Source: Alysiella filiformis
Lineage (GTDB): Bacteria > Pseudomonadota > Gammaproteobacteria > Burkholderiales > Neisseriaceae
Assembly: GCF_014054525.1 (NCBI RefSeq)
Contig: NZ_CP059564.1
Location: 1-48,356, forward strand
Direction: 5' to 3'
Length of the DNA stretch: 48,356 nt
Below the pieces are notes generated by a model. It was not told the origin of the DNA. It worked only from the letters and a program-made list of their open reading frames with translations, and searched no databases. Made by a program: the position numbers and the translations under genes. The stretch's first letter is position 1, and each line of letters begins with the position of its first letter. This document shows, piece by piece, positions 33,330 through 41,113 of the stretch.

Positions 33330-33515
33330 GTGGGGGTCTAGCCCCCCACGCCCCCCAGTCTCACTTGCGACGCCGCGCGGGCAGGGGGACAAAGCGCAAA
33401 AAACACGCGCTTTGACCACCTGCCCTTACGGCAGAGTGTGGGGTCGCTTTCAGTCTATCAAGGGGGTATTCGTAAAGATTTTTTGGGAAAAATCTTTACA
33501 AAACTTCCCCCTTGA
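33330..33515 (-). ncRNA. Strongly structured non-coding region after the transposase gene
   Basis: Four perfect stems lie in 190 bases: GTGGGGG/CCCCCAC (33330-33349), GGGCAGG/CCTGCCC (33379-33425) enclosing CAAAGCGC/GCGCTTTG (33390-33414), and TCAAGGGGG/CCCCCTTGA (33458-33515) enclosing GTAAAGATTTTT/AAAAATCTTTAC (33472-33499). The last overlaps the transposase stop codon. It could be an IS110-type bridge RNA, or the hairpin origin/packaging region of the phage. No coding frame is supported here. Confidence 0.45.
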
Positions 33516-34479
33516 CAGCCTTACAGCTCCGCGCAACGTCGCAAATTTGCTTAAACGGTTCGCCAGTTTTCAACACAATATAGCAATACACCACCAATTT
33601 TCGCATAATCGCGCAAATAATTTGTTTATTGGTTTTGCCTTTGGCTTTCAATCTTTGTACAAAATCGCGGTATTCAGGCAGCCTAAACGCGCACACCATC
33701 GCTGGCATATACAATGCCGTTCTAATATGCTTGTCTCCCTGCTTGCTAATGGCAATATATTTGGTCTTTTTTTGCCCCGACTGTTTCACAATCGGGTTTA
33801 GCCCCAAATAGGATACGACCTTTTTCGCGTTCTGAAATGAACGCTCGGCAAATAATGTGAGTAAGTGGGGAACAGTTGCCGAGCCTATTCCCCTAATCGT
33901 CTTTAAAAGCTGGGATTTTTCTTTCAAACTGGGTTCAGCGTTAATGTGCTGCTCAATGGCAGCCTTAACATCAACAATTTGCTGCTCCAAATGCTGTATT
34001 GTGTCTTGAATAAATGCTTGTGTCGCTTCATGTGCAACCAACAGACGGTTTTTCTGCGCCGTGTGCATTTCTTTCAAATGGTCAAGTTGTCGGGTTAAGG
34101 CTTTTAATTTGCGCTCCGACAACGTAGGAAAAATGTGCGGTTTAGGCTCATTGCGTTTGCAGTAAATCGCGATGTTTTTCGCGTCCTGCTTGTCGGTTTT
34201 GACCGCAATCAGTTCCATTTCAATGAATTTTTTAATGGACAATGGATTAACGATTGATACAATAAATTGTTTGTCGTGCAAATATTCAGCAACATTTTCG
34301 CTGTAAACGCCCGTGGCTTCCATGCAAACATGCACATCAGCCCCATATTTGAGCAGCCATTCACACAATTTTTCAAATCCAGCAACATTATTGCTAAATA
34401 CACGGTGAAAGTAGCGTTCACCGACAATCAAGCAGCAATCAATTTTTGCCTTGCTGACATCAATTCCTAAATAATTCAT
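33496..34479 (-). CDS. IS110-family (Piv-type) DEDD transposase
   Basis: A 327-residue recombinase. The RuvC-like DEDD residues are in NYLGIDVSKAKIDCC, HVCMEATGVYSENV and AVKTDKQDAKNIAIY. The C-terminal Tnp_20 domain has TIRGIGSATVPHLLTLF and VKQSGQKKTKYIAISKQGDK with the predicted catalytic serine. It is related to Piv and to the pivNM/irg proteins of Neisseria filamentous phages. AAAGGTA precedes the ATG at 34479. It may integrate the phage or move as an element of its own. A degenerate DUS is read as FRLPE. Confidence 0.93.
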   Translation of the reverse strand: MNYLGIDVSKAKIDCCLIVGERYFHRVFSNNVAGFEKLCEWLLKYGADVHVCMEATGVYSENVAEYLHDKQFIVSIVNPLSIKKFIEMELIAVKTDKQDAKNIAIYCKRNEPKPHIFPTLSERKLKALTRQLDHLKEMHTAQKNRLLVAHEATQAFIQDTIQHLEQQIVDVKAAIEQHINAEPSLKEKSQLLKTIRGIGSATVPHLLTLFAERSFQNAKKVVSYLGLNPIVKQSGQKKTKYIAISKQGDKHIRTALYMPAMVCAFRLPEYRDFVQRLKAKGKTNKQIICAIMRKLVVYCYIVLKTGEPFKQICDVARSCKAVKGEVL

Positions 34480-34510
34480 AGCATTACCTTTGCTTATATA
34501 CAGGCACAAA

Positions 34511-34528
34511 CGCCTACGATACTGTTCA
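34511..34528. repeat. Internal attachment-like repeat
   Basis: CGCCTACGATACTGTTCA matches 40060-40077 at 17 of 18 positions and shares GATACTGTT with 33193-33201. It lies just upstream of the transposase start, between it and the cargo gene. Confidence 0.65.
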
Positions 34529-34621
34529 GGTTTCAAGTGGAAGAAAGCCCTACTTACCTTTCTTTTTCACAGGCTATGTGCCTAGCTGCTTGGTGCGGTA
34601 AAGTAGGGCGGTGCTGCAAAA

Positions 34622-34918
34622 CTACGATGTAAATGTACTATTTTCAACGTAATTAATCAAATACCCCAAAGATTTAATCATGCTTTTGCAAACTTCAACA
34701 TCAGCAGGATTTTCAAGATAGGGCTCTAGAACGGTTAAGAATGTCCCCAATCTCTCAATTTGGTATTTATCCAATACCAATGCTCCCAAAGTATTATGAT
34801 TAACAGAATTAAGAGAAGTAGAAACTTCTGCCAAAATCAATGCTTTTTCTCTTAACGCATCGCTAGATACATGAACTAAAACATTTTTATCTTCATGATT
34901 GAATATTTCATGAAACAT
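34622..34918 (-). CDS. Prophage cargo protein of unknown function
   Basis: A 98-residue soluble helical protein (MFHEIFNHEDKNVLVHVSSD) with no signal or membrane segment. AGGGG stands before the ATG at 34918; the open frame extends upstream into zot but the start there is implausible. It lies at the end of the phage gene series, between zot and the transposase, the place where filamentous phages carry accessory genes. I do not recognise it. Phage immunity, a repressor or host-modifying activity are possible. Confidence 0.7.
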   Translation of the reverse strand: MFHEIFNHEDKNVLVHVSSDALREKALILAEVSTSLNSVNHNTLGALVLDKYQIERLGTFLTVLEPYLENPADVEVCKSMIKSLGYLINYVENSTFTS

Positions 34919-34931
34919 CGTCAATCCCCTT

Positions 34932-35990
34932 TCATTTCGTTGGATTTTCAGACTGCCTAACTTGCGCCTGCTGCTCATTTTGCAAGTAGGGGTTATAAAT
35001 CCCATTTTCCACAAAGTCAAGGCAAATGCCCTTATCCAAGCCATGAATGGGCGTAGCCTGCTCCGTGTAGCAGGTGCAACGTGAACCATTTTTCACACAA
35101 GCCACAGGATAAGGCATGGTTTTGACTTGTTTGTTCATCGGATGATAAATGGGGGCAGTCCACGGCTTACCGTCAATATTGGGCTTAAAATCCATAGCTT
35201 TAATTTGGTCATCATTCGGCACAGGTTCAGATGCCACTGCAATGCGCCCACCGCCCACGTCAGACGGTGCTGCTTGCGCTTCCCCGTCTGCCTTGGTCGG
35301 TTGGCTGGCTGCTACCGCAGCCGTTTCTGCTGCCTTTTTGGGTTGCTCAAACAAAATTTGTTTGTTGTAGCTTAACGCATAAACGGTCATGGCAATAGCT
35401 GCCACCACAATCAACGGAAACAACCAAAACCAAAAACTGCGATTAACCTTAATCTTGGTGTGCAATTCGGCGGACTTGTACGCGTCAAACGCGCTTTTGT
35501 CTAATGTGTATGGCTTTGCCATGGCGTCTGCAATATCGCCTTTGTTGTCGGGATTACCACAACGCTGCCATTCCCACATTCTGCGCGTTCCCAGTTGGGT
35601 TTTATCAAAATGCTTGTGGTTTTCCACAAAGCTTTTGATGTTCATGTCAATCAAGCGTGGGTGTTGGGTAATAAAGAACAAATCAACCCCACGATGTCGG
35701 TGTGTTTCAATCGCTTGCACGGCTTCGGGAACTTTTGAACCGTTGGGACGTTGTCGCCAGTAGCGTTGGCATTCGTCCACAACCAAAATGGCGTTTGTGG
35801 GCAGCCATTCATGCCAGTTTTCGCCCGTACAGTTTTCAGGCAGCTTTTCATGTGGAATTTTGGACACGTCCACATCGGGAATACCGTCAATGTACAAGGG
35901 GCGATTTTGCAAATCCTTGCGCTTTAACAGCATAGAAACCATGTGTAATGTTTTGCCAGAGCCAGGCTTACCCGTAATCAAATAAAGCAT
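34932..35990 (-). CDS. zot: Zot / pI-like phage assembly ATPase
   Basis: A 352-residue zonular occludens toxin-like protein. The N-terminal P-loop domain has Walker A ITGKPGSGKTLHM and Walker B AILVVDECQRYW, plus the HRHRGVDLFFITQHPRLID segment typical of Zot. A single membrane helix (FWFWLFPLIVVAAIAMTVYA) follows near residue 205. The periplasmic tail has three cysteines (CVKNGSRCTCYTEQ). It drives extrusion of the virion through the inner membrane. Confidence 0.94.
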   Translation of the reverse strand: MLYLITGKPGSGKTLHMVSMLLKRKDLQNRPLYIDGIPDVDVSKIPHEKLPENCTGENWHEWLPTNAILVVDECQRYWRQRPNGSKVPEAVQAIETHRHRGVDLFFITQHPRLIDMNIKSFVENHKHFDKTQLGTRRMWEWQRCGNPDNKGDIADAMAKPYTLDKSAFDAYKSAELHTKIKVNRSFWFWLFPLIVVAAIAMTVYALSYNKQILFEQPKKAAETAAVAASQPTKADGEAQAAPSDVGGGRIAVASEPVPNDDQIKAMDFKPNIDGKPWTAPIYHPMNKQVKTMPYPVACVKNGSRCTCYTEQATPIHGLDKGICLDFVENGIYNPYLQNEQQAQVRQSENPTK

Positions 35991-35993
35991 AAA

Positions 35994-36278
35994 TTAGCCT
36001 TTCTTCATTGTTGCCGTTAAACGTGATGTACTCTTGATTGTGGCGATAAACGCAACCGCGCCAAATATCCAATTCAGGAACACGCCACCACCTGCCATGT
36101 AAAAAATTTGCAATGCGTCAGACGGAATATTGCCAAGCTGTTGTTTGATGTAATTGGCAAATTGCAGTTGCATGAAGTCCAAACCCTTGTATGTGATGAA
36201 ACCCACACCCAAAGCCGTCAGGATTTTTCCTGCAAAAGTCATGAGTGCGCTGATTATCATTGAAACGATTGCTTTCAT
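35994..36278 (-). CDS. DUF2523 minor coat / assembly protein
   Basis: A 94-residue protein with three hydrophobic stretches (IISALMTFAGKILTALGVGF; IFYMAGGGVFLNWIFGAVAF), matching DUF2523 proteins placed between the adhesin and zot in inoviruses. By position it corresponds to pVI of Ff phages. It lies three bases before zot and touches the adhesin gene (shared base 36278). Confidence 0.85.
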   Translation of the reverse strand: MKAIVSMIISALMTFAGKILTALGVGFITYKGLDFMQLQFANYIKQQLGNIPSDALQIFYMAGGGVFLNWIFGAVAFIATIKSTSRLTATMKKG

Positions 36279-37969
36279 TACATCTCCTTAACGGTGGCAT
36301 AAACCATGCTCATGGCAATCACAATGCCCAATAAAATAATCATTGGACGCGCGCCATTGGCAAAATCGCACATTGGCTCATACGATAAAAAATAGGTGCT
36401 ACCATAAAACACAATTTGCTTTGGCTGTGGACAAACACCGTTATCAGAAAACAAATCGGCTGGCTTAAACTCAACTTTAACTTCATTATTCGGTACTTCC
36501 ACATCTTCATAATCCACTTCTTGCATTTCGGCACACATCAAGCTATTGGGATTTTGCTTGCAAATATCTTGCCGTTCTTCTTGTTGATTGCTTTGTTCTT
36601 GCTGATTTTGTGCATTTGATTGTGTTTGTGAAGATGTTTGATTGACAATTTGCCGAGTAGGGGCTTGTGCCGTATTCGGTGCAAGGTCTGGTCGAGGAAC
36701 GATTGATGTGCTTATCGTACCGTCAGGATTGATGATAAACTGGGTTTGTTGTGCCTGATTACTGCCTTGCGGTGTGTAGGGGGCAGTTAAAAAGGTGTTA
36801 TCTGCTGCTGTACCTTCAACGGTCGTTTGGGTGTTATTGGGGTTTAATTGCCCATTTTGCCAAAGCAAATTAACCAAATCTTTAATCGCTGCTGTATTCT
36901 CCTGCTGATTGTCAAGCATTTTGTTTAAAGCATTGGCAATGACTGCTTGAATTTCTGATTGATTAAGTAAAAAATCTTCAAGCGTAACAGCAGGTGTTGC
37001 ATCTCTTATTGCTTCATCAATTTCATCTTTGTACTGATGATAATTGTCTTTGTTAATTTGAACAGTCTTAACGTTTGTTAATTTATATGACGAATCTGGG
37101 TCATTCGAATTTGGATTACCAATAACCAATGTATTTTCACCAACTTCATATACATAGCCATCACCATAAAAGCCCCCATCCATATAAAACCAATGTGGAA
37201 CTATCATTACCTTATTTAAATGACCCTTTAAAAATGCTAATTTTGGATATGATTTTGGTAAGCCAGTTGTAGTGTCTGCCACAAAATCATTAAAATTATT
37301 CTGCCCATTTTGTGATTGAGATTGTGCTGCTTGGGCTGCTGCTTGTTCTGCTTTTACTTTTGCTGCTTCATGCAATGGATTTGCGATTGCTGCTTTTGCA
37401 TTGGCATATTCATCAAATAAACCATACAAACCACTACCAATATTAAATACATCAAACGCAGCAGCAGCATTCGCAGCAGCCGAACCATAATTACCATACG
37501 CCAATTCGCGAGCAGCTTGTTTGGCATTAGGCGAGTTCACGATACTGCCAGCAACTACGCCATAAAGATAACCAGTCGCAGCTTGATTTAATGCACTGTT
37601 TGCTGGTAATTTGGTTTGTGTGTTGATTTTACCTGTTGCTTGATTACCATAAGGGTCTTTGATAACAACATTTAGCTGTTTTCCACCTTTCATAGGGTCG
37701 GAAAGTGGGCTTAAACTATTAAATTGTAAACTTTTACCTTGATTTGTATTGAAAGTTACATTTAAATTTCCTTTATTGTAACTACCAGTACCATTATTTA
37801 CATCAATATTAAAACTTTTATTAGTAGGTGTGCGCGCAATCGCTTCCTGAACCGTCATTGGTTGTGGTATCGCGTCCGCTTTCGCCACACCTACCGAAAC
37901 AGCAGCCAAAACGGCAAAAATGTAGCCAAACCAATGTAAAAATAAATGCTCATATCGTTTCGCTTTCAT
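36278..37969 (-). CDS. TspB/pIII-like phage adhesin
   Basis: A 563-residue secreted protein. A signal peptide (FGYIFAVLAAVSVGVAKADA) leads to a large variable ectodomain with an Ala/Gln coiled part and a Gln/Asn/Pro-rich linker. The C-terminal domain with paired cysteines (ICKQNPNSLMCAEM, NGVCPQPKQIVFYG, YEPMCDFANGARPM) and a final membrane helix (IILLGIVIAMSMVY) is that of the neisserial TspB family, encoded in the pIII position of MDA-type phages. It should attach the virion to its receptor. The ATG at 37969 is preferred over the TTG at 37981. Confidence 0.85.
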   Translation of the reverse strand: MKAKRYEHLFLHWFGYIFAVLAAVSVGVAKADAIPQPMTVQEAIARTPTNKSFNIDVNNGTGSYNKGNLNVTFNTNQGKSLQFNSLSPLSDPMKGGKQLNVVIKDPYGNQATGKINTQTKLPANSALNQAATGYLYGVVAGSIVNSPNAKQAARELAYGNYGSAAANAAAAFDVFNIGSGLYGLFDEYANAKAAIANPLHEAAKVKAEQAAAQAAQSQSQNGQNNFNDFVADTTTGLPKSYPKLAFLKGHLNKVMIVPHWFYMDGGFYGDGYVYEVGENTLVIGNPNSNDPDSSYKLTNVKTVQINKDNYHQYKDEIDEAIRDATPAVTLEDFLLNQSEIQAVIANALNKMLDNQQENTAAIKDLVNLLWQNGQLNPNNTQTTVEGTAADNTFLTAPYTPQGSNQAQQTQFIINPDGTISTSIVPRPDLAPNTAQAPTRQIVNQTSSQTQSNAQNQQEQSNQQEERQDICKQNPNSLMCAEMQEVDYEDVEVPNNEVKVEFKPADLFSDNGVCPQPKQIVFYGSTYFLSYEPMCDFANGARPMIILLGIVIAMSMVYATVKEM

Positions 37970-38270
37970 GGTATTTCTCAATCATCATGCGTTTAATAAA
38001 ATCGTTCAAAATGCGGAAACCGTATGCCACGGCACACAGCACAATCAGGCTGCCTGAAATCATTGCACCGTCCTCAAAATCTTTCGCAGGGTCGCAACTG
38101 GCAAAGCTTAAATTCACTTCCTGCCCTGCAAAGTGCCACTTGTCGCCCTTCTTAACAGGGTAAACAAGTGAGCCGTCTGCCGTAATTGTGGGGACTACCA
38201 ATGACATTTGATAATCCGTGGCAGCTTCCACACTACCAAAACATTGAAAACCAACACGGTAGCCTGACAT
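37950..38270 (-). CDS. Minor virion protein with C-terminal membrane helix
   Basis: A 106-residue protein (MSGYRVGFQCFGSVEAATDY) with two extra cysteines and one membrane segment (SGSLIVLCAVAYGFRIL). It lies between the major coat and adhesin genes and overlaps the adhesin start by 20 bases, as small virion proteins do. The only 12-base DUS of the prophage (38047-38058) is read in it as ISGSLIV. The exact counterpart in Ff phages is unclear. Confidence 0.7.
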   Translation of the reverse strand: MSGYRVGFQCFGSVEAATDYQMSLVVPTITADGSLVYPVKKGDKWHFAGQEVNLSFASCDPAKDFEDGAMISGSLIVLCAVAYGFRILNDFIKRMMIEKYHESETI

Positions 38271-38287
38271 TGGTAGCCCCCTTTCAA

Positions 38288-38521
38288 TTAAGCGCGTTTA
38301 GCCATGCGGTTAATCACAAAGAAACCGACAGCAGCCAAAGTAACACCCAAAATAGCACCACCTACAAGAGCCACACCAGTTGTCAAACCTTCGATTTTTT
38401 CGGCTGCCACAACAGCAGGGTCAGTATTTGCCATGGCAAACACAGGCATGGTGGTTACGGCTACCGCAAAAGCGGTCGTTTTGGTATTGACGGCATTCGC
38501 CATTTTTTTGATTGCGTTCAT
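38288..38521 (-). CDS. Major coat protein (pVIII-like)
   Basis: A 77-residue preprotein. A signal peptide (TTAFAVAVTTMPVFAMA) is followed by a mature chain of about 46 residues with an acidic amphipathic start (NTDPAVVAAEKIEGL), one membrane helix (VALVGGAILGVTLAAVGFFV) and a basic end (NRMAKRA) that would contact the DNA. This is the classical pVIII layout. It is set apart by 69 bases from the ssDNA-binding gene, room for its own promoter or terminator. Confidence 0.9.
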   Translation of the reverse strand: MNAIKKMANAVNTKTTAFAVAVTTMPVFAMANTDPAVVAAEKIEGLTTGVALVGGAILGVTLAAVGFFVINRMAKRA

Positions 38522-38590
38522 CTGAACTCTCCATTGGCACGGTTGAAATGGTTTGCCTATGCTGTGCCAGACACAGGCAAACAGGGATTT

Positions 38591-38857
38591 TTATTCAGCC
38601 AAGTTATAGTAAACAAAGCCATTGTAGGCGCGAGCGTAAACTGGCAAAGTAACCAACTGACCGCGTTTAACCCCATTAAATTTGTTAGGGTCTTTGATTT
38701 TCAGTTCGTAAACTTTGGTTGCCTGTTCGGAACGCACCAGCAGTTCAACAGAATGAACGACAAAATCTCCGTCCTTGCCTTTGCGTGTATCGGTTTTAAT
38801 GCGTTCAAACGAGCCTGTAATGTACAAGCCTTGTTCAATTTGTTTTTCTTCGGACAT
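38591..38857 (-). CDS. Probable phage single-stranded DNA-binding protein
   Basis: An 88-residue protein (MSEEKQIEQGLYITGSFERI) of beta-strand character (FVVHSVELLVRSEQATKVYE). Its position between the replication protein and the coat genes is that of pV in filamentous phages. It resembles the DUF1293-type proteins of neisserial phages. AGGAGAC precedes the ATG. The function follows from position and fold impression and is not proven by motifs. Confidence 0.75.
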   Translation of the reverse strand: MSEEKQIEQGLYITGSFERIKTDTRKGKDGDFVVHSVELLVRSEQATKVYELKIKDPNKFNGVKRGQLVTLPVYARAYNGFVYYNLAE

Positions 38858-38918
38858 GGTTGTCTCCTAGTTGGTTAAAAAATCATTAAATAATTAGGTT
38901 TTGAGAACACACGTCCCG

Positions 38919-39806
38919 TCAGAACGTGCCGTGTGTTCTCAAAACAAAATCAATATTTTTAATAACTTCACGATTTTTAAACGCCCATTGTGGGCAAAGT
39001 TCTTGCTTTAAACGCTCTCCGTAATCATCTACGGTTATCGGTTTAAAATCCTGACCATGGCGATAAGCCAAATACTGATTGAGCCAATCAACCCATAAAG
39101 CCAGTTTTCTGCGCCACTCTGCCGAGCCTTTGCTTAAAAAGCTAAAATGGCTGGTTGCTACTTTCCAGAATGCACGTTTGTCTATGCTGGTTTGGCACAG
39201 GCGAACACCTTTGTCGCATTCTTGGCGGTTGTTGATGTGCTTGCCTATATATTTGGCAACATATCGGGCAAGTCCTTTACTGTTGGTTTTAACGGGCAGC
39301 AATTCAGCACGCCCAAAACCGTATTTATCCAAGTTATTGCGTAAACGCTGCCAGTGCATACGAATTGACAAGTTCGCAGATTGGTAATTGCGTTTGGCAA
39401 TTTCCTGAAAATTCAGTCCGCGCCGTATGTCTTCTTTGGTGGCTACAATCAGGTGGTAATGAATGCGCCCCGACTTAGTGCGTTCAATCACACGAATGTA
39501 ATTCGGGTAATGCTTTTTCAAAAAATTGGTTCGCAACGAATTAAATCGGCGTTGCGCTTCTTTGGCGTCTGTTACATGGTCTTTGAAAGTCAGAGTTAAA
39601 AAACCAACGTGGTTAATGCCAAATTTTTCAATGAAACTTTTAACGTTCAATTCCAATGCGTAGGCACTTTTACGATTGCTGGTGGAAAATTCGTTCAGTT
39701 TCTGAATTTTTGAACGCTCAAATAAAACTTCCCTTGTTTCAATCGGTTGGCGAGTACCGATTGAGTTGTTACTATTTAGACAAGGAAAGGAATTTGCTGC
39801 GCTCAT
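38919..39806 (-). CDS. HUH-type rolling-circle replication initiator
   Basis: A 295-residue phage Rep protein. Motif 1 is VGFLTLTF, the HUH motif is SGRIHYHLIV (His-Tyr-His), and the nicking tyrosines are in LARYVAKYIGKH. It should nick the replicative form at the plus origin. It starts with a four-base overlap (ATGA) on the small gene at 39803, which suggests coupled translation. Confidence 0.9.
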   Translation of the reverse strand: MSAANSFPCLNSNNSIGTRQPIETREVLFERSKIQKLNEFSTSNRKSAYALELNVKSFIEKFGINHVGFLTLTFKDHVTDAKEAQRRFNSLRTNFLKKHYPNYIRVIERTKSGRIHYHLIVATKEDIRRGLNFQEIAKRNYQSANLSIRMHWQRLRNNLDKYGFGRAELLPVKTNSKGLARYVAKYIGKHINNRQECDKGVRLCQTSIDKRAFWKVATSHFSFLSKGSAEWRRKLALWVDWLNQYLAYRHGQDFKPITVDDYGERLKQELCPQWAFKNREVIKNIDFVLRTHGTF

Positions 39807-39985
39807 AAGGTTTCGTCCACCAACTCAATTTCAAAAGATGTCGCAATGTGCAAGGCAAAATACCGCGCATCTTTCAGTTGCATAAACAGGTTAATCAGGC
39901 ATTTTTTGCCTTGAAAATGCAACCAAATGGCGTAACCGCCTTTGGAACGTTCGCATGGCAAAATTTGGACAAATGTTTCAGACAT
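39803..39985 (-). CDS. Small first gene of the phage operon
   Basis: A 60-residue protein (MSETFVQILPCERSKGGYAI) of unknown family. Its Shine-Dalgarno sequence (AGGGG) lies in the 3' arm of a perfect-looking hairpin that ends five bases before the ATG, so its translation may be controlled by RNA folding. It overlaps rep by four bases. Confidence 0.7.
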   Translation of the reverse strand: MSETFVQILPCERSKGGYAIWLHFQGKKCLINLFMQLKDARYFALHIATSFEIELVDETL

Positions 39986-39990
39986 AAAAA

Positions 39991-40018
39991 AGCCCCTGTA
40001 ATTAAAATTACAAGGGCT
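39991..40018 (-). promoter_or_regulatory. Hairpin covering the ribosome site of the first phage gene
   Basis: AGCCCCTGTAATT and AATTACAAGGGCT form a 13-base stem with one mismatch and a two-base loop. On the minus strand it is followed by TTTTTT and the ATG. It resembles a terminator and also hides AGGGG. Confidence 0.7.
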
Positions 40019-40059
40019 GATTAAGCTTAAAAAGAATGCAAGCTACACTTCATGGAGTG

Positions 40060-40077
40060 CGCCTAAGATACTGTTCA
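40060..40077. repeat. Attachment-site candidate, right
   Basis: CGCCTAAGATACTGTTCA. It shares 17 of 18 bases with 34511-34528 and AAGATACTGTT with 33191-33201. Host-like sequence with DUS resumes directly after it. Confidence 0.65.
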
Positions 40078-40167
40078 ATCAATGAATGATTGCTTGCCCC
40101 TGTAATGGGGCGAAATATAAGCTGCCTGAAAAGCGGTTGGCACTTTTCAGGCAGCCTGTATTTTGAT

Positions 40168-40500
40168 TTAAACTTTTTTCACAAATTCCGATTTCAAATT
40201 CATGGCTGTGCCATCAATTTTGCAGCCGATGTCGTGGTCGCCATCTTGCAAGCGAATGTTTTTGACTTTGGTGCCTTGTTTGATGACCATGCTGCTGCCT
40301 TTGACTTTCAAATCTTTAATCAAAACAACGCTGTCGCCATTTTGCAAAACGGTGCCATTGGCATCTTTGACGGTGATTTCATCTTCGTGGCTGTCTGAAA
40401 CGGCTTGCCATTCGTGGGCGCATTCGGGGCAAACAAATTGGCTGCCATCGTGGTAGGTCAAGCCCGAAGTGCATTGTGGGCAAGCAGGTAAATCATTCAT
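40168..40500 (-). CDS. yjdM: PhnA/YjdM family zinc-ribbon protein
   Basis: A 110-residue protein. The N-terminal zinc ribbon ([25 protein letters not shown]) is followed by the PhnA domain ([38 protein letters not shown]). It was once called an alkylphosphonate-uptake protein, but in most bacteria there is no link to phosphonates and the role is unknown. An inverted pair of partial DUS (40122-40157) lies after its stop and can form a 13-base stem. Confidence 0.92.
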   Translation of the reverse strand: MNDLPACPQCTSGLTYHDGSQFVCPECAHEWQAVSDSHEDEITVKDANGTVLQNGDSVVLIKDLKVKGSSMVIKQGTKVKNIRLQDGDHDIGCKIDGTAMNLKSEFVKKV

Positions 40501-40516
40501 TTTAAAGTGTTCCTAT

Positions 40517-41068
40517 TTATAAATTTTTGTCTATCCAATGGCGGAATCGGTTGATAAAGCCTTCTTGGGTGTATTCGGGTTCAGGCAGGGTTTCAATTTC
40601 ATCTTGTTGATTTTGCAGGGCTTGAAAATAAATCCAATCTTCATCTTCCACCGCAGGTTTCAAGAAAAATTGCGTTTCGGCAACCTGAAAACCCGATTTT
40701 GCCACCATCGCGCTCAAACTGATTAACTCGGTTTTGCTGATGTCGTTCACAAATTGCGGCGCAGGGCGAATGACCAACACGCAGGCTTGGTCGTTGTCCA
40801 CAAAACCGCTTGTACGCAGGGCGGTTTGCAAGATTTCGGCTGCCACATTTTCGTCATCAACCGCCACACGCGCATGGGAAAAGGGGCAATGCTTAATCAA
40901 TTCCAAAGCCGCACCCACATGAACGGTGGTGTTCATGCGATACTGGCGGCGCGTGGCAACATCAATCAGCTCAATCACACCCGCCGACAACAGCACCAAA
41001 ACCACTGGCACACTAGGGCGCACTGGCAAGTCGGAAATTTCGGTGGGTATGGGATAGGCATTGCTCAT
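40517..41068 (-). CDS. Hypothetical protein paired with a roadblock-like gene
   Basis: A 183-residue soluble protein (MSNAYPIPTEISDLPVRPSV). The family is not recognised. A hydrophobic strand near residue 20 (VPVVLVLLSAGVIELI) and an alternating alpha/beta pattern suggest a compact domain; the C-terminus is acidic then helical (TQEGFINRFRHWIDKNL). It follows the roadblock-like gene by 45 bases, with a DUS between them, so the two products may work together. Confidence 0.7.
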   Translation of the reverse strand: MSNAYPIPTEISDLPVRPSVPVVLVLLSAGVIELIDVATRRQYRMNTTVHVGAALELIKHCPFSHARVAVDDENVAAEILQTALRTSGFVDNDQACVLVIRPAPQFVNDISKTELISLSAMVAKSGFQVAETQFFLKPAVEDEDWIYFQALQNQQDEIETLPEPEYTQEGFINRFRHWIDKNL

Positions 41069-41113
41069 GGTGTTTTTCCTTGCTTCAATGGGTTTTCAGG
41101 CTGCCTGAAAGTT

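Larger units (their letters stand above)
33191..40075. mobile_element. Filamentous prophage with Piv/IS110-type transposase
   Basis: A 6.9 kb region of minus-strand genes in the order rep, ssDNA-binding protein, coat proteins, adhesin, DUF2523, Zot, cargo, Piv-type transposase. AAGATACTGTT stands at both ends (33191-33201 and 40065-40075). The size and content fit the Neisseria Nf/MDA filamentous phages, which also carry pivNM/irg transposases. It contains no complete 15-base DUS, while the flanks have about one per kilobase. It separates xerC from the phnA-like gene. Confidence 0.85.

Noticed and set aside
33328-33801. Plus-strand open frame over the structured region and the transposase end
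   Set aside because: It is antisense to the transposase gene and crosses the hairpins; its composition is not protein-like.
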